From NCBI RefSeq assembly GCF_042646165.1, contig NZ_JBHRTC010000024.1: 64,000 nucleotides of DNA. One strand, written 5' to 3'. The stretch is from Microbaculum marinum. GTDB lineage: Bacteria; Pseudomonadota; Alphaproteobacteria; Rhizobiales; Tepidamorphaceae. A program made the position numbers and the translations under genes. Positions 1-10,318 of this stretch are shown here, in pieces. The notes beneath the pieces are model-generated. The model saw only the letters and a list, made by a program, of their open reading frames with translations, searched no databases and was not told where the DNA came from. Every line of letters starts with the position of its first letter. Positions within the stretch are counted from its first letter, which is position 1.

Positions 1-1230
<1,230 letters not shown>

Positions 1231-1247
1231 CTGGAGGAGAACTGTCG

Positions 1248-3158
1248 ATGTGGAGTCGCGCAGGTGCATTGGGTGCCGGTATGGCATTCGCACTGGCTCT
1301 TGCTTTCAATCCGGCCGCAGCACTCGAATACAAGGAGACCGAGTCGCTCGGCCGCACGCACGATGCGGCCGCGTTGCCACCGGTCGCCGAGCGGCTGCCC
1401 AGGGAACCGCTGGTGGTCGATCTCCAGGCGCAGGGCCGCGAGATCGGCAAGCACGGCGGAGACCTCGAAACGCTGATCGGGCGGGCCAAGGACGCGCGCC
1501 TGATCAACGTCTGGGGTTATGCACGCCTCGTCGGCTATGACGGGAAGCTGAACCTCGTCCCCGACATCCTGGAGAGCGTCGAGGTCGAAGACGACAGGGT
1601 GTTCACCCTGCACCTTCGCGAGGGCCACAAATGGTCCGACGGCGAGCCGTTCACCTCCGAGGACATCCGGTACTGGTGGGACGACATCGTCAACGAGCCC
1701 TCGCTGACCCCCTCCGGCCCGGATCCCTTCATGCTGGTCGACGGCAAGCCGCCGACGTTCGAGGTGATCGACGAGACGACGGTGCGGTTCAGCTGGGACG
1801 GTCCGAACCCGCTGTTCCTGCCGACGCTGGCCGCGGCCCGCGATCCGTTCATCTACCGTCCGGCGCACTACCTCAGGCAGTTCCACACCAGGTACGGCGA
1901 CGAAGCCAAGATCCAGGAACTGGTCGACAAGTACCGCGCCTCTAGCTGGGCGGCGGTGCACAACGGCATGGACGAGATGTACGACGCCACCAATCCGGAC
2001 CTGCCGACGCTGCAGCCCTGGGTGCTGGAGTCCGACGGCGACGGCCAGCGCTTCGTCATGGTGCGCAACCCCTACTACCACCGGGTCGACACCGCGGGGC
2101 AGCAGCTTCCCTATATCGACAGGATCGTCATGTCGGTCGCCGACGGCCGCCTGGTGGCGACCAAGACCCAGGCCGGCGAAAGCGACCTGCAGGCCCGCGG
2201 CCTGTCGCTGTCCGATGCCACCGTGCTGAAGCGCGGCGAGGCCGACCAGCACTACAAGACGCTGCTGTGGCCGCTGTCCTATGCCTCGCAGGTGGCGCTG
2301 TATCCGAACCTCACCGTGAAGGATCCCGAATGGCGCAAGCTGCTGCGCGACGCGCGGTTTCGGCACGCGCTGTCGCTCGCCATCAATCGCGACCACATCA
2401 ACCGGGCGATCTATCTCGGCCTCGGCAAGCCCGGCAACAACACCGTCCTGCCCGAGAGCCCGCTGTTTGAGGAAAAGTTTCGCATCGAGCACGCGACCCT
2501 GGACATCGAAGGCGCCAACAAGCGGCTCGACGATCTCGGGCTGGCAAAGCGCAATGCGGAAGGCATCCGCCTGATGCCCTCCGGGCGGCCGCTGGAGATC
2601 ATCGTTGAGACGGCGGGCGAGAGCCAGGAGCAGCTCGATGTCCTCGAACTGATCGCAGGCGACTGGAAGAAGATCGGCATCGCCCTGTACGCCAAGCCCT
2701 CGCAGCGCGACGTGATCTTCAACCGCGCGCTGTCCGGCGATCTGGTGATGGGCGTCTGGTCGGGCTGGGACAACGGCATCGCCACCGCCGACATGGCCCC
2801 GGACGAGCTGGCGCCGGTCCACGGCGATTCCTCGCTGCTCTGGCCGGCCTGGGGAGACTACTGGGAGAGCAAGGCGGCGTCCGGCGAACCGGTCGACTAT
2901 CCGCCCGCCCAGGAGCTGCTCGATCTCTACAAGCGCTGGCTTTCGTCCGGCTCCGATGCCGAACGCCGGGAGATCTGGAAGAAGATGCTGGAAATCCACG
3001 CCCGGGAGACGCTGATAATCGGCATCGTCAACGGCGTCCGGCAACCGGTGGTTGTCAGTGACCACGTCAGGAATGTCCCCGTCGACGCCTTCTACGGCTG
3101 GGATCCGGGCGCGCAGTTCGGTATCTGGCGGATGGACGAATTCTTCATGACGAACTGA
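1248..3158 (+). CDS. ABC transporter substrate-binding protein, family 5 (peptide/nickel type)
   Basis: This 636-residue periplasmic solute-binding protein captures the substrate for the importer encoded around it. The ATG at 1248 was chosen because it follows a good ribosome site (ctggaggag) and opens a signal peptide of about 25 residues (MWSRAGALGAGMAFALALAF, then NPAAA). The open frame extends far upstream but only as a shadow of the ATPase gene. SBP family 5 features are visible: the VTFTLREGHKWSDGEP-like segment (here VFTLHLREGHKWSDGEPFT), then FRHALSLAINRDHINRAIYLGLG, and a C-terminal lobe. The length is at the long end for the family, as in the subgroup with FDxRDPF-like insertions. 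It lies between the ATPase and two permeases on the same strand. Substrate unknown; an oligopeptide or a related large solute is likely. Confidence 0.93.
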   Translation: MWSRAGALGAGMAFALALAFNPAAALEYKETESLGRTHDAAALPPVAERLPREPLVVDLQAQGREIGKHGGDLETLIGRAKDARLINVWGYARLVGYDGKLNLVPDILESVEVEDDRVFTLHLREGHKWSDGEPFTSEDIRYWWDDIVNEPSLTPSGPDPFMLVDGKPPTFEVIDETTVRFSWDGPNPLFLPTLAAARDPFIYRPAHYLRQFHTRYGDEAKIQELVDKYRASSWAAVHNGMDEMYDATNPDLPTLQPWVLESDGDGQRFVMVRNPYYHRVDTAGQQLPYIDRIVMSVADGRLVATKTQAGESDLQARGLSLSDATVLKRGEADQHYKTLLWPLSYASQVALYPNLTVKDPEWRKLLRDARFRHALSLAINRDHINRAIYLGLGKPGNNTVLPESPLFEEKFRIEHATLDIEGANKRLDDLGLAKRNAEGIRLMPSGRPLEIIVETAGESQEQLDVLELIAGDWKKIGIALYAKPSQRDVIFNRALSGDLVMGVWSGWDNGIATADMAPDELAPVHGDSSLLWPAWGDYWESKAASGEPVDYPPAQELLDLYKRWLSSGSDAERREIWKKMLEIHARETLIIGIVNGVRQPVVVSDHVRNVPVDAFYGWDPGAQFGIWRMDEFFMTN

Positions 3159-3213
3159 CCCCCCGGGACTCGTCGACAGAAGGCCGAAAAGGAAAAATGG
3201 ACAGGGAGTCGTA

Positions 3214-4239
3214 ATGCTCGTCTACGCCCTCCGACGAATCGCCGGAATGGTGCCGACGCTCTTGGTGATCAGCTTTCTCATCTTCTTCGTGATCGAGCTG
3301 CCGCCGGGCGACTACCTGTCCAACCAGATCGCACAGCTCAAGGCGCAGGGAGAGGCGTCGAGTGTCGCCCGGCTTGAATTCCTGCGCCACGAGTTCGCGC
3401 TCGACGCGCCGTTCTGGCAGCGCTACCTGATCTGGATCGGCGCCTGGCCGGGCCCGCACGGGTTCTCCGGCCTGCTGCAGGGCGACTGGGGCTGGTCCTT
3501 CGAGTTCGCCAGGCCCGTCGAGCAGGTCGTCGGGCCGACGCTGCTGCTGACGATCATCCTCAACTTCACCACTGTTCTGTTCGTCTACGTGGTGTCGTTT
3601 CCGATCGGCATCTACTCGGCGACGCGGCAGTACAGCTGGGGCGACTACGGCTTCACGCTGATCGGCTATTTCGGCCTCGCCACGCCGAACTTCCTGCTCG
3701 GCCTGATCATGCTCTACCTGTCGAACCGCTGGTTCGGCCTGTCGGTCGGCGGCCTGATGGCGCCGGAGTTCGTCGGCCAGCCGTGGAGCGTCGACAAGGC
3801 GCTGTCGGTGCTGGCCCATCTGATCATCCCGACCATCGTGATCGGCACGTCCGGGACGGCCGGGATGATCCGCAGGCTCCGCGCCAACCTGCTCGACGAA
3901 CTGCACAAGCAATACGTGACGACGGCCCGTGCAAAGGGCCTGCGCGAGGCGCGGCTGCTGGTCAAGTATCCGATGCGCATGGCACTCAATCCCTTCATCG
4001 CCGACATCGGCAACATCATCCCCTCGCTGGTGTCGGGATCGGTGATCGTGTCGGTGGTCCTCAACCTGCCGACGGTCGGGCCGATCCTGCTGACGTCCCT
4101 GCAGAGCCAGGACCAGTTCCTCGCCGGCTTCATCATCCTGTTCGTCTCGGTTCTGACACTGGTGGGGATGCTGATCTCCGACCTTCTGCTCGCGGTCGTC
4201 GACCCGCGCATCCGGCTCGGCGCCGAAGCCGGGCGATAG
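3214..4239 (+). CDS. ABC transporter permease, DppB/OppB type
   Basis: This 341-residue inner-membrane permease is one half of the channel of the peptide-type importer. It begins with the typical N-terminal membrane segment (MLVYALRRIAGMVPTLLVISFLIFF) and a long periplasmic loop. The EAA-like cytoplasmic loop is QYVTTARAKGLREARLLVKYPMRMALNP near residues 230-257, which contacts the ATPase. It closes with LLLAVVDPRIRLG, the standard DppB ending. The start is supported by agggag six to eight bases upstream. It is the third gene of the operon, 55 bases after the binding protein and 12 bases before the second permease. Confidence 0.93.
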   Translation: MLVYALRRIAGMVPTLLVISFLIFFVIELPPGDYLSNQIAQLKAQGEASSVARLEFLRHEFALDAPFWQRYLIWIGAWPGPHGFSGLLQGDWGWSFEFARPVEQVVGPTLLLTIILNFTTVLFVYVVSFPIGIYSATRQYSWGDYGFTLIGYFGLATPNFLLGLIMLYLSNRWFGLSVGGLMAPEFVGQPWSVDKALSVLAHLIIPTIVIGTSGTAGMIRRLRANLLDELHKQYVTTARAKGLREARLLVKYPMRMALNPFIADIGNIIPSLVSGSVIVSVVLNLPTVGPILLTSLQSQDQFLAGFIILFVSVLTLVGMLISDLLLAVVDPRIRLGAEAGR

Positions 4240-4251
4240 GGAGGCTGGCCG

Positions 4252-5418
4252 ATGAGTATGGCGGACGACAAGCCGAAGCATTTCGTCGATACCGAGCCGT
4301 TCGACCCGAACCGCGAGGCGCCGGCCGACCCCGATCGCGAACGATACTATCAGGCGTCGCAATGGCGGATCGTCTGGTGGAAGTTCCGGCGCCACAAGAT
4401 CGCCGTCGCCGCGGGCATCGTGCTGCTCATCTTCTACATGGCGGTTCCGTTCGCCGAGATCATCGCGCCCTACGGCGCCAACCAGCGCAACGACGACTTT
4501 CTCTATGCCCCGCCGCAGGCCATCCACTTCTTCGATCAGGGCCGGTTCGTCGGCCCCTTCGTGCGCGGCTACACGGCGGAACTCGACATGGAGACGCTGT
4601 CCTGGCGGTACGGCCCCGACCCGGACGGGGTGCAGCCGCTCCGGTTCCTCTGCCTCGGCGCGCCCTACGAGTTCTGGGGCCTCATTCCGGGGCGGTTCCA
4701 CCTGGTCTGCCCGGCCGATGGCGGCACGCTCTTCCTACTCGGCACCGACCGGCTCGGCCGCGACGTCTTTTCCGGCCTGGTCTACGGTGCACGCCTGTCG
4801 CTGACGATCGGCATCGTCGGCGTCACCATCTCGATCGTGCTGGGCATGTTCTTCGGGGGAATCGCGGGATATTTCGGCGGCTTCGTCGATTCCGCCGTGA
4901 ACCGTCTGATCGAGATCCTGCGCTGCATTCCCGAACTGCCGTTGTGGATGGCGCTTTCGGCGGCACTGCCGGTGACCTGGAGCCCGATCTGGATCTATTT
5001 CGGCATCACGGTGATCCTGGGCATGCTCGACTGGCCCGGGCTGGCACGCGCGGTGCGCTCCAAGCTGCTGTCGCTGCGCGAGGAGGACTATGCCCGCGCC
5101 GCGGTGCTGATGGGAGCGCGGCCGCGGCGCATCATCGGCAAGCACCTGCTGCCCGGCTTCACCAGCCATCTGGTGGCGAGCGCGACGCTGGCCATTCCCA
5201 ACATGATCCTCGGGGAGACGGCCCTGTCCTTCCTCAACCTTGGCCTGAGTCGTCCGGCGGTAAGCTGGGGCGTGCTGCTCAACGAAGCGCAGAACATCAC
5301 CATCGTTACCGTCTATCCGTGGCTGATGGCGCCCGTCATCCCGGTGATCATCGTGGTGCTGGCGTTCAATTTCCTCGGTGACGGGTTGCGCGACGCAGCC
5401 GATCCCTACAAGACATAG
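4252..5418 (+). CDS. ABC transporter permease, DppC/OppC type
   Basis: This 388-residue inner-membrane permease is the partner of the DppB-type protein encoded just before it. A long cytoplasmic N-terminus (about 45 residues) precedes the first membrane segment (IAVAAGIVLLIFYMAVPFAEI). A periplasmic insertion of about 100 residues ends at the conserved LGTDRLGRDVFSGLVYGARLSLTIG. The EAA loop is EEDYARAAVLMGARPRRIIGKHLLPG. The C-terminal FNFLGDGLRDAADPYKT is the classical DppC ending. Two in-frame ATGs (4252 and 4258) are possible; the first sits after the stronger ggaggct site. The periplasmic insertion is longer than in E. coli DppC. Confidence 0.93.
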   Translation: MSMADDKPKHFVDTEPFDPNREAPADPDRERYYQASQWRIVWWKFRRHKIAVAAGIVLLIFYMAVPFAEIIAPYGANQRNDDFLYAPPQAIHFFDQGRFVGPFVRGYTAELDMETLSWRYGPDPDGVQPLRFLCLGAPYEFWGLIPGRFHLVCPADGGTLFLLGTDRLGRDVFSGLVYGARLSLTIGIVGVTISIVLGMFFGGIAGYFGGFVDSAVNRLIEILRCIPELPLWMALSAALPVTWSPIWIYFGITVILGMLDWPGLARAVRSKLLSLREEDYARAAVLMGARPRRIIGKHLLPGFTSHLVASATLAIPNMILGETALSFLNLGLSRPAVSWGVLLNEAQNITIVTVYPWLMAPVIPVIIVVLAFNFLGDGLRDAADPYKT

Positions 5419-5443
5419 CACCGACTCCACGAAAGGACCTGTC

Positions 5444-6031
5444 ATGCCGAACGCCGCGACCGGCGAGGAATGGGATGCCGAGTTTCGCGAAGGCCGCTGG
5501 CGCTTCCTGCTCGACATCAAGGAGATCGCCCGCACCGGGGCCATCGCCGGCTGGCTGAGAGCGACCGATACCGGAGCCCGGGTCCTGGATGTCGGCTGCG
5601 GCGAAGGCGTCCTGTTCGGCCACCTCGACGGGGCGGCGCTCGAAACCTATGTCGGCGTCGACATTTCGAGCGAGGCGCTGGCGCTGGCCAAGGTCGATGA
5701 GGGTCGTTCGCGACTCGTGGCCGCCGATCTGTCCTCCTTCGCTCCCGATCCCGGCGAGGCGTTCACGGCAATCGTCTTCAACGAGGTCCTGCATTTCGCC
5801 GACGACCCCGGCGCGGAACTGCGGCGCTATTCCGACTGGCTCGCGCCCGGCGGCGTCATCGCCGTCTCGATGTACGCGCCCTGGAAGGAGACCGGCGGCG
5901 GCTACGCCAAGGTCCGGGCGATGGAGACGGCCTGCGAGGACCCCTACTGGGACATCCTCGACGCGCTCGAGCTGACGAGCCAGTCGAAGAACGTGCGCTG
6001 GCGCCTGCGGCTGATCCGGCCGGCCGCCTGA
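5444..6031 (+). CDS. Class I SAM-dependent methyltransferase, last gene of the ABC operon
   Basis: This 195-residue cytosolic protein has a Rossmann methyltransferase core. Motif I is VLDVGCGEGVLFGHL (residues 47-61), followed by an acidic motif II (YVGVDIS) and a motif IV-like VFNEVLHFADDP. The ATG at 5444, preceded by gaaagga, gives the natural start and is 25 bases after the DppC stop, so it is probably co-transcribed with the importer. It might modify the imported compound, but the acceptor cannot be read from sequence. It is convergent with, and ends one base from, the deacetylase-like gene. Confidence 0.85.
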   Translation: MPNAATGEEWDAEFREGRWRFLLDIKEIARTGAIAGWLRATDTGARVLDVGCGEGVLFGHLDGAALETYVGVDISSEALALAKVDEGRSRLVAADLSSFAPDPGEAFTAIVFNEVLHFADDPGAELRRYSDWLAPGGVIAVSMYAPWKETGGGYAKVRAMETACEDPYWDILDALELTSQSKNVRWRLRLIRPAA

Positions 6032-6032
6032 C

Positions 6033-6794
6033 TCAGGCGCCCTCGCCGCCGAACAGGTCTGCGAGGGCCGGCCAACTGGCCGCAGGATGGGTGGCCGCGA
6101 GGGACAGGAAGCAATCCAGGAACGACCAGACCCCCTCGTCGTGGGCGAGGTGGTGCGTCAACAGCCCTATCGGAGACCTGTCGCCGGCCACGCGCCGCTC
6201 GAGTTCCTCGTCCAGCACTCTCGACATCTTATCGAACCCCGCGAACCCGCGGCTGCCCTTCCAGTCGATGACGTCGACATGGGTGTTCACGCAGGCGTCG
6301 TCGCCGGCGTGCATGCGGGCGAAGGTCGACAGCCAGGTCAGTCCGGCCTCGCCGCGGCGTGCGGCGACCTCGTCACCGACGCGATTCCAGGGCGGCGTCA
6401 GGACCGGGAGGAACCTCTCCCCGAACAGTTCGGTCAGCTTGTCGTTGCCGCTCCGCAGTTCGCCGAGCACGGTATCGGCGGCGCGGTGGGCACCGAGTTC
6501 GGCCGCCTTCTCGCCCTTCGGCGCATGATTGCGATGGACGAAGCCGTGCTGGAAGACGACAATACCCCCGGGCGCATCCGAAAGCCGCTGCCCGAGTTCG
6601 GGTCTCGCCGGTTCGGGAATCACGGCGAGCGCAACCGGAACGGCGTGCCGCTCGGCGATCGCGATCAGCCTGTCGAGGTCCGCCGTCGGCTCGACGGCAT
6701 CGTCGTCGCGCCACCAGAAGTCAATGCTCTGGCCATCGCCGGCGAGCCCGTCCAGGCGGGAGACAAGACGGCTCTCGAACTCCGCCGGACTCAT
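6033..6794 (-). CDS. Polysaccharide deacetylase-like protein (NodB fold)
   Basis: This 253-residue protein resembles the polysaccharide-deacetylase superfamily. An early triple-Asp motif (FWWRDDDAVEP, near residue 25) matches the metal-binding start of the NodB domain. The FQHGFVHRNHAP segment supplies the His pair, and HHLAHDEGVW lies near the C-terminus. No signal peptide is visible, so it may act on a cytosolic lipid-linked sugar. Start at 6794 overlaps the stop of the glycosyltransferase upstream in an ATGA arrangement, so the two are translationally coupled. It is the last gene of a five-gene minus-strand operon with four glycosyltransferases. Deacetylation of an amino sugar is the inferred role. 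Confidence 0.78.
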   Translation of the reverse strand: MSPAEFESRLVSRLDGLAGDGQSIDFWWRDDDAVEPTADLDRLIAIAERHAVPVALAVIPEPARPELGQRLSDAPGGIVVFQHGFVHRNHAPKGEKAAELGAHRAADTVLGELRSGNDKLTELFGERFLPVLTPPWNRVGDEVAARRGEAGLTWLSTFARMHAGDDACVNTHVDVIDWKGSRGFAGFDKMSRVLDEELERRVAGDRSPIGLLTHHLAHDEGVWSFLDCFLSLAATHPAASWPALADLFGGEGA

Positions 6795-7951
6795 GCCGGC
6801 TCTCCGCGGATCTGGTTCAGGGTGTCGACGAGAAGGGCGGCGGCGTGACGCGCGCCGTCGCGGTCCAGCGCAAGCGTCGTCTTCGGCAGCGCCAGTGCCT
6901 TGTCGATCGCCGTCGCCAGCCGCTGCGGCGTAAGCCCGGTCTCCTCGACGACCGCCGCGGCACCGCGTTCGGCGAGAACGGCGGCACGCTGCGTCTGTTC
7001 GGTCTCCGCCCCGGCGGCGAACGGCACGAAGACGGCGGCGCAGCCGGCAGCTAGAACGTCGACGGCAGTGTTGTAGCCGCACTGGCTGACCGACAGGCGC
7101 GCGCGCCGCAGCAGGCCGGGAAAGTCACGACGCGCCCGCTCAACGAGGATGCCGGGACCCGCCCTGGTCTTCAGGTCGGCCAGCACGAGGTCGTCGAGAT
7201 CGCTGCCGACCAGCACCCGCCAGCGCGCATTGCCTGCGCGTTCAGACAGGGCGCGTGCCGACAGCGCGGTCTCCAGCAGGGCGGCGCCGACGGCCCCGCC
7301 GCCGCAGGAGACGACCACCTCGTCCTGCCCGTCGCCCGGGGGCGGCTCCGGAGCGCCGGTACCGGTGTCGATATATCCGGTGTAGCGGACCAGACGGGCG
7401 ATATCGGCGGCGAACGGGAAGCTCTCGCCGAAGGAAATGAACCGGGGGTCGCCGTGCACGAGCACCAGGTCGCAGAAGGACCGCGCGCGCTCGGCCATTC
7501 GCCGTTCCTTGTCAGCTTCCGGCTTGCGGACGAGAATGTCGCGTACCGAGGCCGCGACCAGCGGCCGCGGCACCAGTTCGCGCGTCGCCCGCATCAGCGG
7601 CTCCAGCTCGAAGGCGAATGCGTTGCGGCCGAACGGCCATGTCTCGGTGACCAGGATGTCCGGCGCCACCTCGTCGAAGAGCGACAGGAGCTGGCGGCAC
7701 CGGCGGTCCTTCCAGCCCTCATCGATCCGTCGTCCCGCCTCGTCGACCACGGCGGAGAAGCTTTCGTCGGCCGATCGGGCAGCGGGCAGCTCGATCGCTC
7801 TCAGGCCGTGGCTATCGACCGTCGGCGGCACCCGGTTGCCGGACACCAGCGTGACCTCGACGCCTCGCGCCGTGAGCGCACGCCCGAGCGCGGCGGCGCG
7901 GACCACGTGGCCGGTGCCGAGCAGATGCTGGACGTAGACGAGGGCTTTCAT
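6791..7951 (-). CDS. MurG-like glycosyltransferase (GT-B, GT28-like C-terminal half)
   Basis: This 386-residue protein has a two-lobed GT-B layout. The N-terminal lobe opens with a beta strand and GTGHVVRAAALGRAL, a glycine-rich loop like that of MurG-type enzymes. The C-terminal lobe has VVVSCGGGAVG and SVSQCGYNTAVDVLAAGCAAVFVPF, the nucleotide-sugar binding signature of GT28-like proteins. A similar N-terminal loop (LGHLRRCRAIA) occurs in the glycosyltransferase at 10319-11536, so the operon has two of this type. It overlaps its neighbours by four bases on both sides (stop-start overlaps). Donor and acceptor sugars are unknown. Confidence 0.85.
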   Translation of the reverse strand: MKALVYVQHLLGTGHVVRAAALGRALTARGVEVTLVSGNRVPPTVDSHGLRAIELPAARSADESFSAVVDEAGRRIDEGWKDRRCRQLLSLFDEVAPDILVTETWPFGRNAFAFELEPLMRATRELVPRPLVAASVRDILVRKPEADKERRMAERARSFCDLVLVHGDPRFISFGESFPFAADIARLVRYTGYIDTGTGAPEPPPGDGQDEVVVSCGGGAVGAALLETALSARALSERAGNARWRVLVGSDLDDLVLADLKTRAGPGILVERARRDFPGLLRRARLSVSQCGYNTAVDVLAAGCAAVFVPFAAGAETEQTQRAAVLAERGAAAVVEETGLTPQRLATAIDKALALPKTTLALDRDGARHAAALLVDTLNQIRGEPA

Positions 7952-9063
7952 GACGGTACGCCAGACGCTGCCCGGCGGCGGGAGTGGCCGGCTTCGGCCG
8001 CCTCCAGAATGCCCGCAAGCGTGCGCCGCGCCGTGGCAATATCGTGGCGCTGCCGGATATGTGCGGCAGCGGCGCGTCCATAGTCTCGGCGCAGATCGGC
8101 ATGGTCGATGAGCGTTGCCAATGCATCGGAAAAGGCGACGGCATCACCCTCGGGCACCACGAGACCGGTCTCTCCGGTCCGCACGATGTCCGGCACGCCT
8201 CCGGACTGTCCCGCCACGACCGGCAGGCCGGCTGCCTGCGCCTCCAGCAATGCAACGCCGAAGGCCTCGTTGATCGCGGGCCAGACGAAGATGTCGCCCT
8301 CGGCATAGACATCCGCGACGGTTTCGGGAGGCACGGCGCCGCGCCAGTCGAGCCGGTCGCGCGGGAACAGCGCCAGGATATCGTCGCGCAACGGGCCGTC
8401 GCCGGCCAGGATCAGGCGCCACGGCCGGCCGGAGAGGCGGGCCAGCGCGTCGGCCAGCAGCCGGTAGGACGCTTCCTTGTCGCCCGGGCGCATCATTGCG
8501 ACCGCCACGAGAGCCGGCGGGTCGCCGTCACGCTCCCGCGCTGCCACCGCGTCGAAGCGCGCCGCGTCGACGAACGGGCTGAGCCGGTGTAGCCGACCTG
8601 ATTGAAGGAACGTCTCCAGCCCCTCTGCATCCTCTTTATGCAGGGCAGCGACGGCGTCGGCGCGCCTCAACGCCCGGTCGGCGTCGGCGAACTCCCGGGC
8701 CCACGGTCCAGTTGCCCGACTGGCGGCCCGGCAGCCCTCCAGGACGACGTACGGAATGGCGAGTCCGTCGGCGACCGTCGGCCCGATCAGGTCCGGCGCC
8801 TTGTGATAGAGGTGGTAGGTGATCCAGACGTCCGGAAAAGGCGGTTCGCCGAGCAACCTTTCGCACTCAGCCTTCGCCTGCTCCAGGATTTCGGCATAGC
8901 GCGCCTCGTCCGGCGTCCGTTGCCAGCTCCTCAGCCGCGAGGCGAGCGCGACCTCGTGACCTTCCTCGGCGAGCGCCCGCAGGATCAGTCGCGCGGTTTC
9001 CCGGTCGCCGGAGACGACCGGGTCGTCCGGCGGTTTCATCGGCGCGTAGAAGGCGATCCTCAT
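7948..9063 (-). CDS. Glycosyltransferase family 4 protein
   Basis: This 371-residue retaining GT-B glycosyltransferase carries the GT4 C-terminal signature FVWPAINEAFGVALLEAQAAG followed by LPVVAGQSGGVPDIV, which includes the E-x7-E donor-binding motif. The N-terminal lobe begins MRIAFYAPMKPPDDPVVSGDRETARLILRAL. It is translationally coupled to the downstream MurG-like gene (ATGA overlap) and lies ten bases after the stop of the preceding GT4 gene. The operon context suggests sequential assembly of one surface glycan or glycolipid. Linkage and sugar are not predictable from the sequence. Confidence 0.88.
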   Translation of the reverse strand: MRIAFYAPMKPPDDPVVSGDRETARLILRALAEEGHEVALASRLRSWQRTPDEARYAEILEQAKAECERLLGEPPFPDVWITYHLYHKAPDLIGPTVADGLAIPYVVLEGCRAASRATGPWAREFADADRALRRADAVAALHKEDAEGLETFLQSGRLHRLSPFVDAARFDAVAARERDGDPPALVAVAMMRPGDKEASYRLLADALARLSGRPWRLILAGDGPLRDDILALFPRDRLDWRGAVPPETVADVYAEGDIFVWPAINEAFGVALLEAQAAGLPVVAGQSGGVPDIVRTGETGLVVPEGDAVAFSDALATLIDHADLRRDYGRAAAAHIRQRHDIATARRTLAGILEAAEAGHSRRRAASGVPS

Positions 9064-9073
9064 GCCGGGTTGC

Positions 9074-10309
9074 TCAGGCCGCCTTCCGGGCGAGCGCGTC
9101 CTTCAGCATCGTGGCGATCCGGTCGAGGCCGGGCGCGGTGTCGAACTCGCCGCGTACCCTTTCGTATCCGGCCCGCACGATCGCGGCGCGGCGGACGGGA
9201 TCGCCGGCAAGGTCGCAGATGGCCTCGGCCAGTGCGGCAGGGTCGCGCGGCGGCACCAGCACGCCGGTGCGGCCGTCGTCGATCAATTCGGGGATCGCCG
9301 AAACGGGGGTGGCGATACAGGCGACACCGAGGGCCTGCGCCTCCATCAGCACGTTGGGCAGGCCGTCGCGGTCGCCGGACCTGGCGATGCGGCTCGGCAG
9401 GACGAAGAGATCGGCGCGGCGGAGGGCCTCTATCACCTTGTCGTGCGACAGCGCCCCCAGGAACGAGATGCGATCGGCAACGCCGAGCCGCTCGGACTGG
9501 GCCTTGAGTTTCTTCAGCAGCGCGCCGCCGCCGATATGCTCGAAGCGCCAGTCGATCGCATCGCCGAGACCGGCAAGCGCGCGGATCAGGTCGTCGAACC
9601 CCTTCTTCTCCACCGCGCGGCCGACGGAGAGGATGCGGATTGCGCCGGCCCGGCCGCCATCGTGGCCGGATGGCTCGTCGGCATCGGGAAACCTGGAGAA
9701 GTCGAGCCCGTGATAGACCAGACCGACCTTGCCGGGGCGGTTGGCGAGGCCAGCCAGATAATCCCGGTTGGCCGCAGTGCAGGTCACGCCCCAGACCGCA
9801 TCCCGGAGCTTGTCTTTCAGTTCCCACTGGGCGGTGGTCCATATGTCCTTGGCGTGCGCCGAGAACGACCAGCCGAGGCCGGTGAGCTTCGCCGCATAGC
9901 GCGCCACCGAGGCGGGCGTGTGCAGGTAGTGCACGTAGAGCCAGCCGACGTCGGCCGGCAGCTCGCGCGCCAGTACCTGCGCCTGGCCCCAGCGGCGCCA
10001 GCGGTTGACCGTCCGGTCGCGGTCGAGGTCGCGCCGGAACGCGGCCTCCGCGGCACGGTAGCCGGACAGCCCTTCGGAATGGCGCCGCCCCAGCCGGACG
10101 CGCTTCGGATCGTCCTTCAGGTATTCCGGCAGATACAGGACTTCGGCCCTGATCCTGCGGTGCAGGTCGTGGACGTCCGGATCGGTCGGCCTGCGCAACG
10201 AGACGATCAGCACCTCGATGCCGCGCTGCTCGAGGCCGAGGATCTCCTGCGCGATGAAGGTTTCCGACAGCCGCGGATACCCTTTGACGAGGACGGCGAC
10301 GCGCGGCAT
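9074..10309 (-). CDS. Glycosyltransferase family 4 protein, colanic-acid-type
   Basis: This 411-residue protein starts PRVAVLVKGYPRLSETFIAQEI, a hallmark of the exopolysaccharide GT4 group that includes colanic acid enzymes such as WcaL/AmsK. The catalytic C-terminal lobe contains ILSVGRAVEKKGFDDLI and a donor-binding region DGLPNVLMEAQALGVACIATPVSAIPELI. It is the second gene of the minus-strand glycan operon, starting ten bases after the end of the preceding gene. The neighbouring transferases and the divergent exporter suggest an extracellular or envelope glycan as product. Exact activity unknown. Confidence 0.88.
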   Translation of the reverse strand: MPRVAVLVKGYPRLSETFIAQEILGLEQRGIEVLIVSLRRPTDPDVHDLHRRIRAEVLYLPEYLKDDPKRVRLGRRHSEGLSGYRAAEAAFRRDLDRDRTVNRWRRWGQAQVLARELPADVGWLYVHYLHTPASVARYAAKLTGLGWSFSAHAKDIWTTAQWELKDKLRDAVWGVTCTAANRDYLAGLANRPGKVGLVYHGLDFSRFPDADEPSGHDGGRAGAIRILSVGRAVEKKGFDDLIRALAGLGDAIDWRFEHIGGGALLKKLKAQSERLGVADRISFLGALSHDKVIEALRRADLFVLPSRIARSGDRDGLPNVLMEAQALGVACIATPVSAIPELIDDGRTGVLVPPRDPAALAEAICDLAGDPVRRAAIVRAGYERVRGEFDTAPGLDRIATMLKDALARKAA

Positions 10310-10318
10310 CGGCCGGGA